Under the pieces are notes generated by a model. That model was not told the DNA's origin and did no database searches. It saw only the letters and a program-made list of their open reading frames with translations. The translations under genes and the position numbers were made by a program. This document shows, piece by piece, positions 1 to 11,358 of a stretch of DNA of 64,000 nt (position 1 is the stretch's first letter; the number at the start of each line of letters is the position of its first letter). The stretch comes from Diplolepis rosae (lineage: Eukaryota > Arthropoda > Insecta > Hymenoptera > Diplolepididae): the NCBI GenBank assembly GCA_030998225.1, contig JAPYXD010000727.1, positions 2,294,001-2,358,000 on the forward strand. The letters are read 5' to 3'.

Positions 1-1150
1 AAAAGTGTGCAGAATTTTTATATAAAAAATGCAAAGGAAGAACCTTAAAAATTACACATGCGACGGATAGACATTATAGTAAAAAATGATATGAAAGAAT
101 TGCACGTTTGAAACTATAAAATTGGTCTAAATAACTGAGTTTGCGAAAGAAACTATACAAAAGGTTTTTTTGTGTGAAATTACATCATGTGCAAAATTTT
201 CCCCTATAAAAATGCAAAGGAAGAACCTTAAAATTGCACTTGTGACGAAAAACTTTGTGGTAAAACTGATATAAAAGAGTTGCATATATGACACTATCAA
301 ATTGGTCTAAATATATAAGAATACATAATGAAGAAACTTAAAGAATTGAAGTGAGATGGATAAACATTGCAGTAACACGGGACGGAAAAACCATTGTGGT
401 AAAAAAATTTTATAAAAAATTGCACGTGTGAACTGTAAAATTGGTCTGAATAACTATATCCACATCAATATAAGCCGTACATAATTTGTTCTGTAAAAAT
501 ACAAGTGGAAGAAACTTAAAAAATTGCAAGAGTGACAATTAAAAATTGTGATAAAAGGGGGAATAAATTCTAAATTTTTCAGCCTCATCAGGAAGTTGTA
601 TATAGATACAATTTTTAATTTATTTTAATAGAAACATTAGAAGCTAAAAAATAATTGAGACTAGCCTTGAGTCATAATAATGTTATCCGTCACACGTGTA
701 AATTTTTTAAGTTCCTTCCCTATGTATTTTTATAGTAAATTTTGTACAATTTTCAATTTTCATACGTAAATTTAGTTTGACCTATTCTATAGTTTCAAAA
801 GTGCAATCCATTTATATCGTTTGTCAACACAATGTCTATCCGTCACATGTGTAATTTTTAATGTTTCTTCCTTTGCATTTTTTATAGAAAAATTCCGCAC
901 ACGTTTTATTTATTTTTGTTCGAATTTAGTTAGTATGGACCAATTATATGGTTTACATGTGCAATTTTATCATAATGTTATCCGTTACACGTATTCAAAT
1001 TTTTTAAGTCCCTTCCCTATGTATTTGTTTATTAGTTAGACCTATTCTATAGTTTCACAAGTGCAATTCATTTATATCGTTTGTCAACACAATGTTTATC
1101 CGTCACACGTGCAATTTTTTATTCTTTAATTCTTTTCTTTCTTTGTATTT
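1..1150. repeat. Inverted array of a degenerate tandem repeat
   Basis: A unit of very roughly 150-180 bp recurs about four times in 1-560. Its signature phrases are a GCAAAGGAAGAA block, a TTGCACGTNTGA block and an ATTGGTCTAAATA block. From about 690 to 1150 the same phrases return as their reverse complement (TTCTTCCTTTGCAT, TGACCTATTCTATAG, CAATNCATTTATATCG). The two halves form an imperfect palindrome with a spacer near 570-680. No open frame of interest runs through it. It ends right before the hammerhead-like motif at 1164, so it may be internal or terminal repeat material of the same element. This is seen directly; the element class is not determined. Confidence 0.75.
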
Positions 1151-1163
1151 TTATAGAAATAAA

Positions 1164-1205
1164 TCTCACTGATGAGGACTCCAATCTGAGTCGAAACGTT
1201 TGAGG
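1164..1205 (+). ncRNA. Hammerhead ribozyme-like motif, copy 1
   Basis: Core CTGATGA at 1169-1175 is followed by a stem II hairpin (GACTC / GAGTC around a 6-nt loop) and GAAA at 1193-1196, then CGTT. The five bases before the core (TCTCA) pair with the five after the putative cleavage point (TGAGG) to make stem I, with one G-U pair. The cleavage triplet would be GUU. Stem III is only the self-complementary ACGU, as in hammerheads thought to act as dimers. One G between CTGATGA and the stem II pairing must bulge, which is unusual. About 45 nt downstream begins CTGGACCCTAAAGCCAA, shared with the 52.3-kb copy. Confidence 0.65.
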
Positions 1206-1340
1206 AAAAAATGAAACCCTGAGTTTACATTATTTCTGGACCCTAAAGCCAAAGTAAAAAATCATCTATCTATTAATATTATTGAGGGTCAATATAATCC
1301 AGTTATTTATAATTGTAATCAAGATAATGAAAGAATATTG
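1206..1340 (+). repeat. Penelope-like terminal repeat fragment (tentative)
   Basis: Downstream of the hammerhead motif come the phrases CCCTGAGTTT, CTGGACCCTAAAGCCAA and GAGGGTCAATATAATCCAG. All recur in the same order near the 52.3-kb motif. Hammerhead motifs are known from terminal repeats of Penelope-like retroelements, which is why this class is suggested. No reverse transcriptase or GIY-YIG domain is seen nearby. Confidence 0.4.
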
Positions 1341-1377
1341 AAAACAATTTGTCAATAAATATCTAATAAATATAAAA

Positions 1378-1600
1378 AAAAAAAATTGTTATTTTCAATA
1401 AATTGTTCTTTTATACATATTTAATATTTTTATATATTATAATACAAAATTTATAATATAAAATATTTTATACATATATTATTTTATAACATTTATAATA
1501 TAAAATATTTTTTATATATATTCTATTATAAAATTTATAATATACAATATTTTATATATTATTTTATTTATATATATGTATATTTTAAATATATATCCGA
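1378..1600. repeat. AT-only low-complexity repeat
   Basis: Nearly pure A/T sequence built of a short repeated unit, ATTTATAATATAAAATATTTTATA, with variations. It has no coding potential. Confidence 0.7.
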
Positions 1601-1689
1601 TCTTAGGAAAAGACTAGTAAAGAGCGAAGTAGAAGGAAAAGAGGTAAAAAGCTATTTTGTAAAATCTTGTCGACAAGCTAGGGTTGAAT

Positions 1690-2170
1690 TGACGAGGACT
1701 ACCTGACCCATCACGAATACAGCAGACTCACCAACACAAGTTTCGGCCTTACTCCTACAACTTACTTCTTATCCGTGAGATTTGGCGATTTTCGAAAGTG
1801 TCGATCCTGGTGTTCGGGTTTGGAACTTTACCTACCCCTGGCGTCTTTCCCCGCAAGGTTTGGACCATTCAATCGCCCTTGATGTCTCCTCTATACCTAT
1901 CTTCACTCAACGATTTTAGTGACCATTAGCAGCCATTAGTGATGCAACTATTATGCGGCGTTCAGCGGGGTGAGGTTTAAGAAATTATACTTCGGCGCCA
2001 TCTGGCGTAAGCTCAAAACAGGATCAAAGTATAGTGGCCGCTATCGCCTATGCTCGCCAACACGGCCTGACTGCAGCGCCGCGATGAACGGGTCGCGCAA
2101 AATTTTGTTCAAATCGAAACCATTGCAAATTGGTCACCTTGAACGTAATGTATTTTACGTGGCTTCATGA
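1690..2170. other. GC-richer island, no gene recognised
   Basis: Base composition is clearly richer in G/C than its flanks. A 66-codon open frame (1970-2170, plus) exists but has no recognisable domain and no splice context. It could be a promoter region, a first exon or a transposon fragment; nothing decides between these. Confidence 0.3.
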
Positions 2171-2415
2171 ATTTATGGTTTAAATATTTATTTATCATTA
2201 TTTATAATACTTCATAGTTGAACCAGAGGCGCGTACTTATATAAATATATTTATAAATAAAGAAAAACTATTCCACCATCAACAGCCCTGACCTATTTCT
2301 CTGACGGACCCTGTCCAGTGAACGGTCAACGAATTTCAAAGAAATTTTTAAAAATATAATTATAAACATTTATGACGAGACAGACCCATAATAATGCACA
2401 GTCAAGACTTGTCAA

Positions 2416-2590
2416 GACTCGTTTATTGCAAGGCGCGAGCGTTTCCCTACCCCCCACCCTTTCCGTATATGCAACAAACTGCGGTTGGGGCGACAACCAA
2501 TCCACTGCTTGCTCTGAAAACCAACCTTACCGATAGTTGCGATGGCGGGAGCTCGTCTCGCTAGTTTCGGAGCCTTGCAATAAACGAGTC
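2416..2590. mobile_element. Small element with 19-bp inverted ends
   Basis: GACTCGTTTATTGCAAGGC at 2416-2434 is repeated exactly in reverse complement at 2572-2590. The interior is 137 bp without a gene. The end sequence resembles that of the pogo-like MITE at 61831 (also GACTCGTTTATT). No clear target duplication was found, so the exact edge is uncertain. Confidence 0.5.
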
Positions 2591-3595
2591 ATGACTGTAT
2601 TTTATTTAATTCTACAAATTAGGGTGCAGTTCCATGTCGGAGTTTTTGCACGGTGTGAAACAGAAAATTTGTCTATAGTGAGAAAGACTTCTCATATAAG
2701 TATCTTTATATTCTTTCCTCTCTTCCTAAAAGTGCTTGAAACATTTGAATTTTTAATTTCGCTTGACATGCATTCTATTGTTTTTTATATGAAAAGGTCT
2801 ATACCTCAAGGAGGAAAGTAACAGGTGATTCTTAAATTAAGACGTGCCTTAAAAATAATTCGGAGTTTGGAGTAATAAATACAGTGTTTATATAAATCTG
2901 TGATTTATTGTTTACCCGATCTATGGATGGCATATAAGTTAGAGAGACGATGTATTCTTTAGTACCAGGGCAATTAAAATCACGCTATATTAAAAATGCA
3001 TTATTAATGAAGAGTGGTCGTTATTCTGTGATAACAATGAATAGCTATTATACGATACTAACTCGAATTGTTAGAACTAGCAGTGAAAAAAAACCTGCTG
3101 AATTTTTCAGCGATGGTTTAATCCATAAACATACAGTCGTACCTCAATATTTTAAACTTGGATGATTTGAACTCCTCTTGATCTGATCTCTTACCATTCG
3201 TTCAATCTGTAGAGCTGTTCAAATGATTCAGGTCGAACTGTGAAGGCAATGAACTGCTAATCCCAGAGGACAGAAGTGTTACCATATGTAGAGGTTTTCT
3301 CTGGATCTACTTCTCATAAATTTATAACATCACATATTATACCGGATGGATAGCAGATTTAGTTACGATCCCTCTTTCTAAATATGGTAGCACTTTTGTC
3401 TTATGAGGTAAGCACTAAACAGTCCATTAAATATATGTCTATGCCTTCATCCTAAAGTTTCTGACTCACAAGTCAAAAACTTCTGTATGGTCAGTCTTGA
3501 GACAATATGGGCCAACCAACATATATAATTATTAATCGTAAACAAACTGCCTTTTACACTAAAAACATTTCAGATTCTGTCAGCAGTAGACCATT
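2591..3595. other. Intergenic, probable TDRD3 3' flank
   Basis: No supported gene. Open frames at 2537-2821 and 2950-3165 (plus) show no domain, conserved motif or splice signals. The part next to 3596 is probably the 3' UTR of the minus-strand TDRD3 gene. Confidence 0.4.
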
Positions 3596-6500
3596 CTATG
3601 TATTCTGTGGAACTGACGTATGAGTACGTTGAGCTGGTGGCTGATAAATCGGTTGCGCACTGCGCTGTCCCCTTTTTCGGTATCCTCCTTTAATTCCAGC
3701 GCCACCTCCACCTCTACGAAACTCCATGCCGACTGAAGGAAAAAGATAAATATTTACATTTTCTGATAACCATGAATTGATCAGACCACGTGACTAAAAT
3801 GTATATTAATTTATTCCTGTAAGATAACTTTTCTCATTTATAAATTATTATATTAGTAATCATTTTGGAAAAAATATATTAAGAGAAATTAAAACAGGAA
3901 AAGTTATCAATAATTATAGGTAACTGTAAAAAATTTTGCAAAATTTTGACTAAAACGAAGTTGAAAAACTTTTATTGTCTTCTGCTGTATTTTCTAAATT
4001 TTCAGAAAGATCTTTTGTAAACTAAAAATGTTATCTTGTAGGAACTTCTACAGTATTTTAGTCACATGATCCGGTTAATCCATGGCTATATTATTATTAT
4101 TATTACATGATATAACATTCCATTTTGCTAATTTACCATTAATGCGGTCATTGTTCTGGTCATGGCGCATTGACCTGTTATTAAATCGATAGTCCTGCTT
4201 TTTTCCATCTTGAGTTTGTCTTTGGTCTGATCGATGTTTGGAGTCTTCTGTAATGGGTATACAATCAACTTGCAAGACTTCTTCATAATTGTTGAAGTCT
4301 TTAAACTGAACCACACAAGTTCTTTCAGAAACGGCTGTCACTTCTGCATTATAATACTGTAATTTATATTAATAAATTAAATAACAAATAATAATAAGAG
4401 AAATATTACCACTGTAACGTAAATTTAAATGAAACTTTTTAAATACCCTATTATCCTCCCAGTATTTAGCCATACACTTATCACCAACTTTCCAAACCCA
4501 AGGAGCACTGGCAGTGCTTTGATTAGATTCATTATTATAAAAGTCTCCATTTTTCTGAGTTTTATTATAATTAGCATGGCTATCATCCACTGCAGGGTAT
4601 TTGCTCATTTGATTTCTGGAGCTTCTTTCATTCTTATCTGCTGAAAATTCTTTGCGATTCGTATCCTGGGCTCGATTATGTTTACTATGAGATGCATCGT
4701 AGTGTTTATTTCTCGTATCAGTTTCAGTTTGATACTGGTTTCTATTATTACTTATTCTTCCTAGATCCTGTTGGACTTTGTTGTAACTTCCACTTGACAC
4801 ATCTCTAGTGCTTCCTCCTTCGGAACGAAACCCGGGATATGAATTTCTCGTTTCACTCGACTGTGAATATTTGTTATAGTTCCCTTTGTAAGAATCCCTT
4901 GTATTGTTATTCAATTGATATTGGTTATAAGTTTCCTGATTTCTTTGAAATCTCGGGGGTCTATTTTGTGAAATAGCGCCATTGGAATTATACTGAGCAG
5001 CTTGCGGATTGTAGGAATTACTGTTGTTCCATTTGCTACTTTTCGAATCATCAAAATGCCTCGGCGGGACTTGGTATCCTTTCCCACCTTTCTGGGCTCT
5101 GCAATAAAAAATATTTAATTATATGTAGTTACATTATGAACTCATATTATGAAAGCACTAAATCACGTTTTTAATAATATCCAAATTTCATAATTCAATT
5201 TTTTGCTTCAATAAAACTCTTCTATCTCACTGATTCTCAGTATCATACATTTAGCTACTTTATCTAAGAAAAATTTACTAAAAAATAATAAAGGTTCAAT
5301 GAAATTACAATCTGTTTTATTGATATCTGTGTAGAGCCACAGTGAATTACTTTGTATTGAATTACATATCCCAGAAATGGAAGCCGAAATAAAAATTGAT
5401 ATTTTTGTTAACACAAGGAAAATCAATTAAGTCGAATAATTAATTGAAGCTTTAAAAATAAAGATAGTCAGTTATATTTTTCTGTTTGGGCTTATTGCAG
5501 TGACTCAACTTATTGTTATTGTATAACATATTGCAAATAACTAATCTCTTAATACAAAAGACAAAATCATATGATTGAAACTAAATGATGAGGATTATTA
5601 TTGTAATATTAGTTTTCATACCTAGATCCTCGAACTGAATTTGACCGATCTCCTGCTCTCGAATCGTACTCATATTTATCTTTGGTTATCGTATCATTTG
5701 CTTGCTGTGAAATACCTTCTGCAACTTCAGATTGAGTAGGAAGTTTGTCTTCTAGGAAATCAAATAAAGATACTTTCCCACTGCACGGTTTTCCAATCTC
5801 GTCTATTTTCTTCTCGAAACGCTTGCCTTTTGGTTCTCGAGGTTCTCGGGTATTACTGTAAATGATATAAAATTAAACATTATTATTACTAATACGCAAT
5901 GTTAAAAACTACAAATTTAAAATAGAAAAATGAGGAAGGTAAAATGTCTTACTTAATTTGTTTATTTTCATTTCTCTGCAAAGTTTTCAGAGCTCTGTCA
6001 ACGTTATTTCGATTTACCCTCAATGCATATTCAGCCTGTTCAATTGAAAATCCTTGATCTACAATTTTTTGTACTCCGTAATCCAATAGCTGTTGAAAGG
6101 GAAAATTAAGTTTTCTGTTCTCAAAGCGCTATCGAATTTATTATTAAATTTACCTGTTTGTTTCCTCCTCCAAAGATCTTTTTGTTCCCTTGCTTAGCGG
6201 CTTCAGCGATAGCATCTTTGCGTTGCGCCTCGAATTCCGAATTTTCTTTAGAAGCCTTCTCTTTATCAGCAAGTGCCTTGAAATTCTTTCCTTGGTCTAC
6301 AACCTTGATAATTTTTTTTCCGAAAGGAATCCATGGCGGAGGACCTCCTTCTTCTGCTGACCTTACTCTCGAGTGTACAGCTAATTTCTGTAAAATGGAT
6401 TTCATTAGCTTACCTTCTAAAAAAAGTACAATCAGTAAATTAAATATAATTTTTTACTTTATTTAGTTCCCATTTTTCAACAAGAGAAGCTACTTTTCCT

Positions 6501-7542
6501 TCATATACATGTCCTATATCAATGGGCCTGAGTAAAATAATCCCATGTGATGTAGATAGATTGCTAGATTTTATCAACAACTTTGTTCCAGGTGGAATAT
6601 TAAGGCTATAAATAAAATAAAATTTCAATTTTGAATGAAAGCAGTATTTCACAGATTTTTGTCTATTCAAGTATAACTGTAGGAGAAATGTTTACCTTAA
6701 GGAAGAAATGTGTTCAATCTCAATAGCCTGAAAATTGTTTCGGCCATCGGTCAACGAAAGCTTAAGCATACGAGGAGCTGTTCTAGATTCTTCATTGCTT
6801 TTTGGAGCAGCTACGTTACGTAACTTCTGTATTTGCAAAATTATATTGCCTTGGCTAATATCCGCTTCGCCACTTCCAATTTCTTTTAAATCGAGCTATA
6901 AGACATTACAATGCAAGTTTATCTTTTTTCCAGTACTTCGAAGTTTGATGAAGATACCGAAAGGCCAATAATAAAAATGTTATTTTTATGTTTTACCTCT
7001 GCTGCTCGTTTTATTATCTTCTGTATGTCTACTATAGCCCCATCATCACTAGCAAGACTATATCCGTGTTCAGACAGATACCTAAATTAAAAATGATTAT
7101 CACAATAATTATATAAATTATTAGTAATTAAATAAACAAAAGGTCACACAGTTTTTTCGACGAAAACGATAGATAATATTTGTAATGTATACTAACACCT
7201 TCATTAATCATTACATAAATAAAAACTCAATCTGTTCAGTAGAAATTAAAAAATGTCCTAATACTTTTTTAATTTAATTTTAACAACTAATTCTGTAGAA
7301 AAAAACCCTTTATTAATAATCAAGTCAAGATTAAGTCAAGAAATATTTTCTTAACCTAAACATCAATAATTATTTGTGGCAGATACTATACTTTTATTTA
7401 TGCGTAACTTATTATTTTTGGCCTATCCTTTTTTATTTACATCATGAACTGGATCAACTTCTACTTTTGAATAAAAGGCATCAGTATTAATAACGTGTAA
7501 ATGTATATCAACTTACCAGCCTTGCTTCATTAACTTCTCCAT
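3596..7542 (-). CDS. TDRD3: Tudor domain-containing protein 3 (TDRD3), 10 coding exons
   Basis: Minus-strand exons are 7542-7517, 7081-6997, 6895-6696, 6605-6458, 6387-6154, 6089-5953, 5855-5622, 5098-4447, 4356-4137 and 3732-3596. All introns are GT-AG, all phases join, and the total is 2,073 nt or 690 aa. Domains: an N-terminal DUF1767/OB-fold (about residues 5-153, with the LQIQKLRNVAAPK and NIPPGTK stretches typical of TDRD3); the EGGPPPWIPFGKK block; a UBA domain (about 232-276); the conserved LFDFLE motif (about 307-312); a long Asn/Ser/Arg-rich linker; a Tudor domain (about 557-607, YWEDNR then YYNAEV and FNNYEEVL); and an RGG-like tail ending in YQPPAQR. In known orthologues the OB-fold binds topoisomerase 3B and the Tudor domain reads methyl-arginine on histones and RNA-binding proteins. 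The start chosen is the first in-frame ATG of the 5'-most coding exon; a stop lies upstream in that frame. Confidence 0.93.
4447..4488 (-). other. TDRD3: First half of the Tudor domain; exon-intron boundary
   Basis: The exon must end at 4447 (AGG, then gtattt). Reading on into the intron gives an open frame, but it breaks the Tudor alignment. Joining to 4356 restores WEDNR-YYNAEV, matching the family pattern of WEDNK then FYRAEV. The apparent longer frame down to 4369 is therefore intronic. Confidence 0.85.
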
Positions 7543-8402
7543 AACTGTCAAAGCTTCCTCCAACGAAGATTATTTTAAACTTAGTTTTATTTGACACTGA
7601 TTAATTATATGGGTTAACTATTTTCCATATCAACAAAGTCTCTCATTCTATACTTATATCCAAAAGTTTATTAGTTTTTATTTTAAATTATGCATAAACA
7701 ATCATCAGCTGAGTTGACGTTACGACACTGATAGATTTTTCTTACCTCAATAATTGAGGCTTTTTTACTTTGTCACTCATGTAGCATGGAACTATTTTTT
7801 CCAATACTTGAATTGTTCTAGATGAAATGTTACGAGCTTATCGTGTAATTTACAAAAACTCAATGAAAGACCGCACCTACCCGAAATCACTCGTTCTCGA
7901 GTTTCTAACGGCCATATTGGATAGCAATGTTAGCATCATGGTGTAGTCAACTTAATCAATTGCAATGTCGGTATAGTGATTGTAGTTAGTTATGGGTAAG
8001 CATTTTACTCTGGATAATTTCCGTGGTTTTCTGCAGTAATTACTACGTGATTTCGGGCCTGAGCACAATGAAGACCTAAACTCTAAACTTAAACTCAATT
8101 ATTATCTTTCCTTTATAATCTCTAGGCAATTTACTTAGTTGTTTTTAGTATTTTACCAGGTACTTTACGTCTCTAGTTTTTTACGCAATATATTTTTTAT
8201 ATGATGGACGTAAATGATGTAAATTACGTATTTCACTTCGTGTAAAAAACTATGTATCTTTCGTAAATAACCTCAAGTTACGCGTAACTGCACAACACTG
8301 AGAGCCAGGGTTGCAAAGGTAAAATACCTAACGTAATTTACATGTTTTTCTACATATAATTGACGTATATGCTAGACTTGAAGTTTTGATGGGCGCGCAA
8401 GC
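7543..8402. other. TDRD3 5' flank with an orphan ATG exon
   Basis: On the minus strand, 7780-7746 reads ATG plus 11 codons and ends at a good donor (gtaag). It ends in phase 2, and no canonical acceptor before 7542 joins it in frame to the TDRD3 exon, so it is more likely an upstream noncoding exon or chance. A similar ATG with a donor lies at 7912-7878. Around 8160-8340 are several ACGTAAATTACGT-like palindromes; a related phrase (ACCTCAAGTTACGCGTAACT) recurs at 10751-10771. Confidence 0.35.
8395..8402. repeat. Target site duplication GCGCAAGC (left)
   Basis: Exactly repeated at 9027-9034, directly outside both ends of the 624-bp element. Eight base pairs is the length made by P-superfamily transposases. 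Confidence 0.85.
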
Positions 8403-9026
8403 CACGAAGGAATAATAAGGAGACCTATCTCCAAGTAAACGTCATGTAAATTGTCAAATTGATCTAAGCCAGAGTGGTTATGTTGATTGATTTTTTGATC
8501 ATTTGCAAGCGGCAGATATTTGTTCAATTTCAATTTAGTTTAAAAAAAAAAAAATTATCTCTGGATTCCTATAAAGCTAAAGGAGTGCATTATAAAAGTG
8601 GTAAGTATATATCGAATATAAATGTAAATCTTGAAATTGAAATTATGGTATTTGTTATTTCTTCGTAAATCGTGTGTTAAATAATGTTGAATAGTTTTTT
8701 CCTTTAAAGCTGAGAGAATTTAATCCGAGAAATTTTCAAGATTTTGAAGATCGCATGTAATATAATATAATGCATTTAATATAATAAATTTTTTTCTTAG
8801 CAATGTCGTGTCGCGTACGGGATTGCATATCTTCTCTGGCTTACATCAATTTGACAAGTTCGTCTCACTCGCACATTTTCCCGTGAGTAAGAAGAGGACA
8901 ACTGCGCACTTGCGCACTCCTTTCCACTACTTCCAACTTACAAGCCGGGCACTTACCGTGCCGTTGCTCCTGCCAGATTCGGAAAAGTTTCCCATGGCAG
9001 TTTGGTCTCCTTATTATTCCTTCCTG
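8403..9026. mobile_element. P-like MITE, 624 bp, 8-bp target duplication
   Basis: The ends are CACGAAGGAATAATAAGGAG at the left and its reverse complement with one mismatch at the right (about 23 bp in all). They are flanked by perfect GCGCAAGC duplications. The first 20 bases resemble the ends of the 4.7-kb P-like element at 14198 (both CAYGRAGGA...TAAGGAGA). Its right 363 bp (8661-9023) is about 94% identical by eye to 13846-14189. It carries no transposase, so it is read as an internally deleted derivative of the second P-like family. Its open frame at 8808-9080 runs out of the element into the flank and is not a gene. Confidence 0.85.
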
Positions 9027-9034
9027 GCGCAAGC
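9027..9034. repeat. Target site duplication GCGCAAGC (right)
   Basis: Partner of 8395-8402. Confidence 0.85.
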
Positions 9035-9106
9035 TAACCTAATTTTTGTGTATCGTTCGCGAATCTTGTCATTTCGTTAAGAAATGTCAAAAGTATAATT
9101 TAAACA

Positions 9107-9295
9107 TGAGTAAGGTTGGTAGGCCAATGCACGAAAATTACTTTTTCCCAGGAAAAGATGCATTGCCATTGAGAATGATTTGCTAGCAGATGAGCAGATG
9201 CAAATTGACAAAAGGCAAAATAACACTTGCACTTCCAGTATGAGTTTTGTGCTCAATAAAAGCAATATTTCTTCAGAAGAAATAGAAAAGAAATA
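9107..9295 (+). pseudogene. Possible BED-finger transposase start, broken
   Basis: Beginning at an ATG near 9107 the plus frame reads MSKVGRPMHENYF, which resembles the start of BED-type zinc-finger transposases. It then needs a frameshift to continue into a second frame that ends at a stop near 9295. No zinc-binding cysteines are seen. This is weak and mentioned only because the GRP start is suggestive. Confidence 0.15.
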
Positions 9296-9819
9296 GAAAT
9301 TCTTATATAAAATAAAACTTCAATATTATATCAATTAAAAAGAATTTACCGTGGCTAATATTATTTCATAGTAAAGATGGTTCGCAAAAGAAATATAAAA
9401 TATTTTTAATTTTGCACAAATTATAATTTAACTATTAAATTTAGTTTTTGTCTTTTTATTACTTTTTTCAATGAAAAATGTTTTTCTTCAGTTAGAAATC
9501 GAATGATATAGACTTTATAAAACTATCTTTCTAAATCTCAAGACTTAACTACTGACATGTTAAAAAATTTATTATTATTAAAGCTATCAATATTATTTTA
9601 TTCTTCTGCAAAAAAAGTATCACTGAAAATCTTATAAGCTTTACTTTACGCTTTTTGAAAGGATTATCTATTTCCGTAAGGTCCTTTTGAAATGGTTAAT
9701 TCTCATTCTCAGAATTGTATTTTTTAGTCGATTCCACTTTGCAGATATTTCTTAACATAAATAAAACAATAAGTTAGAATAATTATAAAACATGTTAGAA
9801 AAACGCATGTATGTACCGG

Positions 9820-10170
9820 CATGTCGTAAACAAACGTAAGTCGCGTAGTATCTATAAGGCAGAAAGAAGCGGAACTACGGAATAGGAGTTAGCACTAGAA
9901 GGAGAGGAAAAGAAAAAGGAACGAAGGACAACGGTCCGAGAGCGTGATGACGCGAGATGAATAAGTGCGGTTGGTTGAGAGTGGTAGCGCGACTATCTTC
10001 AGTCCTGGGGGACGAATGTAAAGAGAAAAAAGAAAAGTAAGTGGTGTGTGTGAACGGTGCGAGGTAATGCGTGTGATATACGGTACATAATAAACCATTT
10101 AAGTTTTGTTTGAAATCAATGGTGTATAGAACGAGTCTAATTTATTCTTCCCGCCCCACCCTACCTTAAG
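9820..10170. other. GC-richer island, possibly a solo LTR
   Basis: It contains a TATA-like CTATAAGG at about 9852, purine-rich tracts and an AATAAA near 10087, an order that would suit an LTR. No matching second LTR, primer-binding site or target duplication was found, so the call is only tentative. Confidence 0.2.
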
Positions 10171-10912
10171 GAATATAACAAACAATTTGATCACAACATG
10201 AACATACATTATTAAGTCTATATATTACTATAGTATTTATTGAAAAGAAATTTACGTTATCCTGAATATAACATATTACAGTAGTTCGGTAAATATTTAT
10301 AACTTCTCTAGATTCTCTATTAAAATTATTGATATTTCAGTGATTATCAAAAGATAATAAACAAATAAAATAGATTTTCATTGTTATTTACTTACCTGTC
10401 ACCTCAAAGCCGATCCTAAGCACTGTTTTTTAAAATTCTGTAGCACTGTAAACATTTTACCACAATTTAATCCGTCTTTTTCAAGCGCTTGAAATTCAAT
10501 TCTGACCATGAGATTTCATTTGTGCGTTCCTTTCTTTTTCCTCCTTCAGACTTACTCATTTTATATTTTGATTTTAATCTAAACAGTTGCCAAATTAAGA
10601 AAAACGCAGGTTCAAATTTCAAATATAATTAATCGCATAAACAAACACAACAAGAGGGATTACATCGGTTACATATGCTCTTTTGAGGTTCGTCACCTTG
10701 AATATGTAATTAACTACAGTTTTCCACGCATTTTACGTAATTTACATAGAAAACCTCAAGTTATGCGTAACTCTGCTGCGGCTGGCAAATTCATCTACAG
10801 AAGTTGATTGGTCCATTCTGTTAAATCCTGTTTGTTGAGCAACAGAATGAGCCAATAAAGTACTCTAAATAAATTTCTCGACTTGCAGCCTGAAAGGTAT
10901 AAAAGCACCATT

Positions 10913-11077
10913 ATGGTGCATTTATATCTCTGTCTGCCTGACCGGTGCAGATAGAAAATACATAAGAGCAAAGGAGACAGACAGTGTAAAATTGGACAAA
11001 AAGAAAACGTCTGTCTTTTTGCTCTTATGTATTTTCTGTCCGCACCGGTCAGGCAGACAGAGGTATAAATGCACCAT
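10913..11077. mobile_element. Hairpin element with ~70-bp arms
   Basis: The left arm 10913-10983 and right arm 11009-11077 are near-perfect reverse complements, including the phrase CTGCCTGACCGGTGC and its complement, separated by a ~25-bp loop. The small palindrome GCACCATTATGGTGC lies at the left tip. This is a foldback or MITE-type structure; no coding content. Confidence 0.7.
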
Positions 11078-11322
11078 TAGTCGTTGCAGTAATTCTAATG
11101 TTGGCCTGCCTGTTGACTCTTCGCTCGCATGACATGATGAACATTCATTGGCTGCTGTAATGTAATATTATGTCATTTGAAATCACCCGCCAGTAGATAC
11201 TGATTTTCTTGATTTAATCAACTGTACTGGTTAATCCATGTTCCATGGCCTCAAGGTGCAGACATACCTCGTGAAGCAAGCATCAGGCCGTGCAAACCTA
11301 ATGGAAAAGTGGTGGACCGTTA

Positions 11323-11358
11323 GCAACTAGCGCCGCGTACAGCACTGCGCATGAACTA
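11323..11358 (+). repeat. 36-bp direct repeat, copy 1
   Basis: CAACTAGCGCCGCGTACA followed by CACTGCGCATGAACTA recurs with few changes at 13621-13656. The two copies bracket the THAP-domain relic. Confidence 0.6.

Noticed and set aside
575..606. Minus-strand CCTGATGAGGCTGAAAAAT resembling a hammerhead core
   Set aside because: Stem II is absent and no stem I pairing is found, so it cannot form the fold; at best a decayed copy.
4369..4440. Extension of the TDRD3 Tudor exon as an open frame
   Set aside because: The alternative junction at 4447/4356 restores the Tudor domain and reading phase; the extension is intronic.
8808..9080. 90-codon frame with a similar 109-codon frame at 13929-14258
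   Set aside because: The similarity comes from shared P-like terminal sequence, and both frames run past the element ends into unrelated DNA.
9820..10170. Solo LTR
   Set aside because: TATA-like and poly(A)-like signals only; no TG...CA borders with a target duplication and no second copy, so kept only as a low-confidence island.
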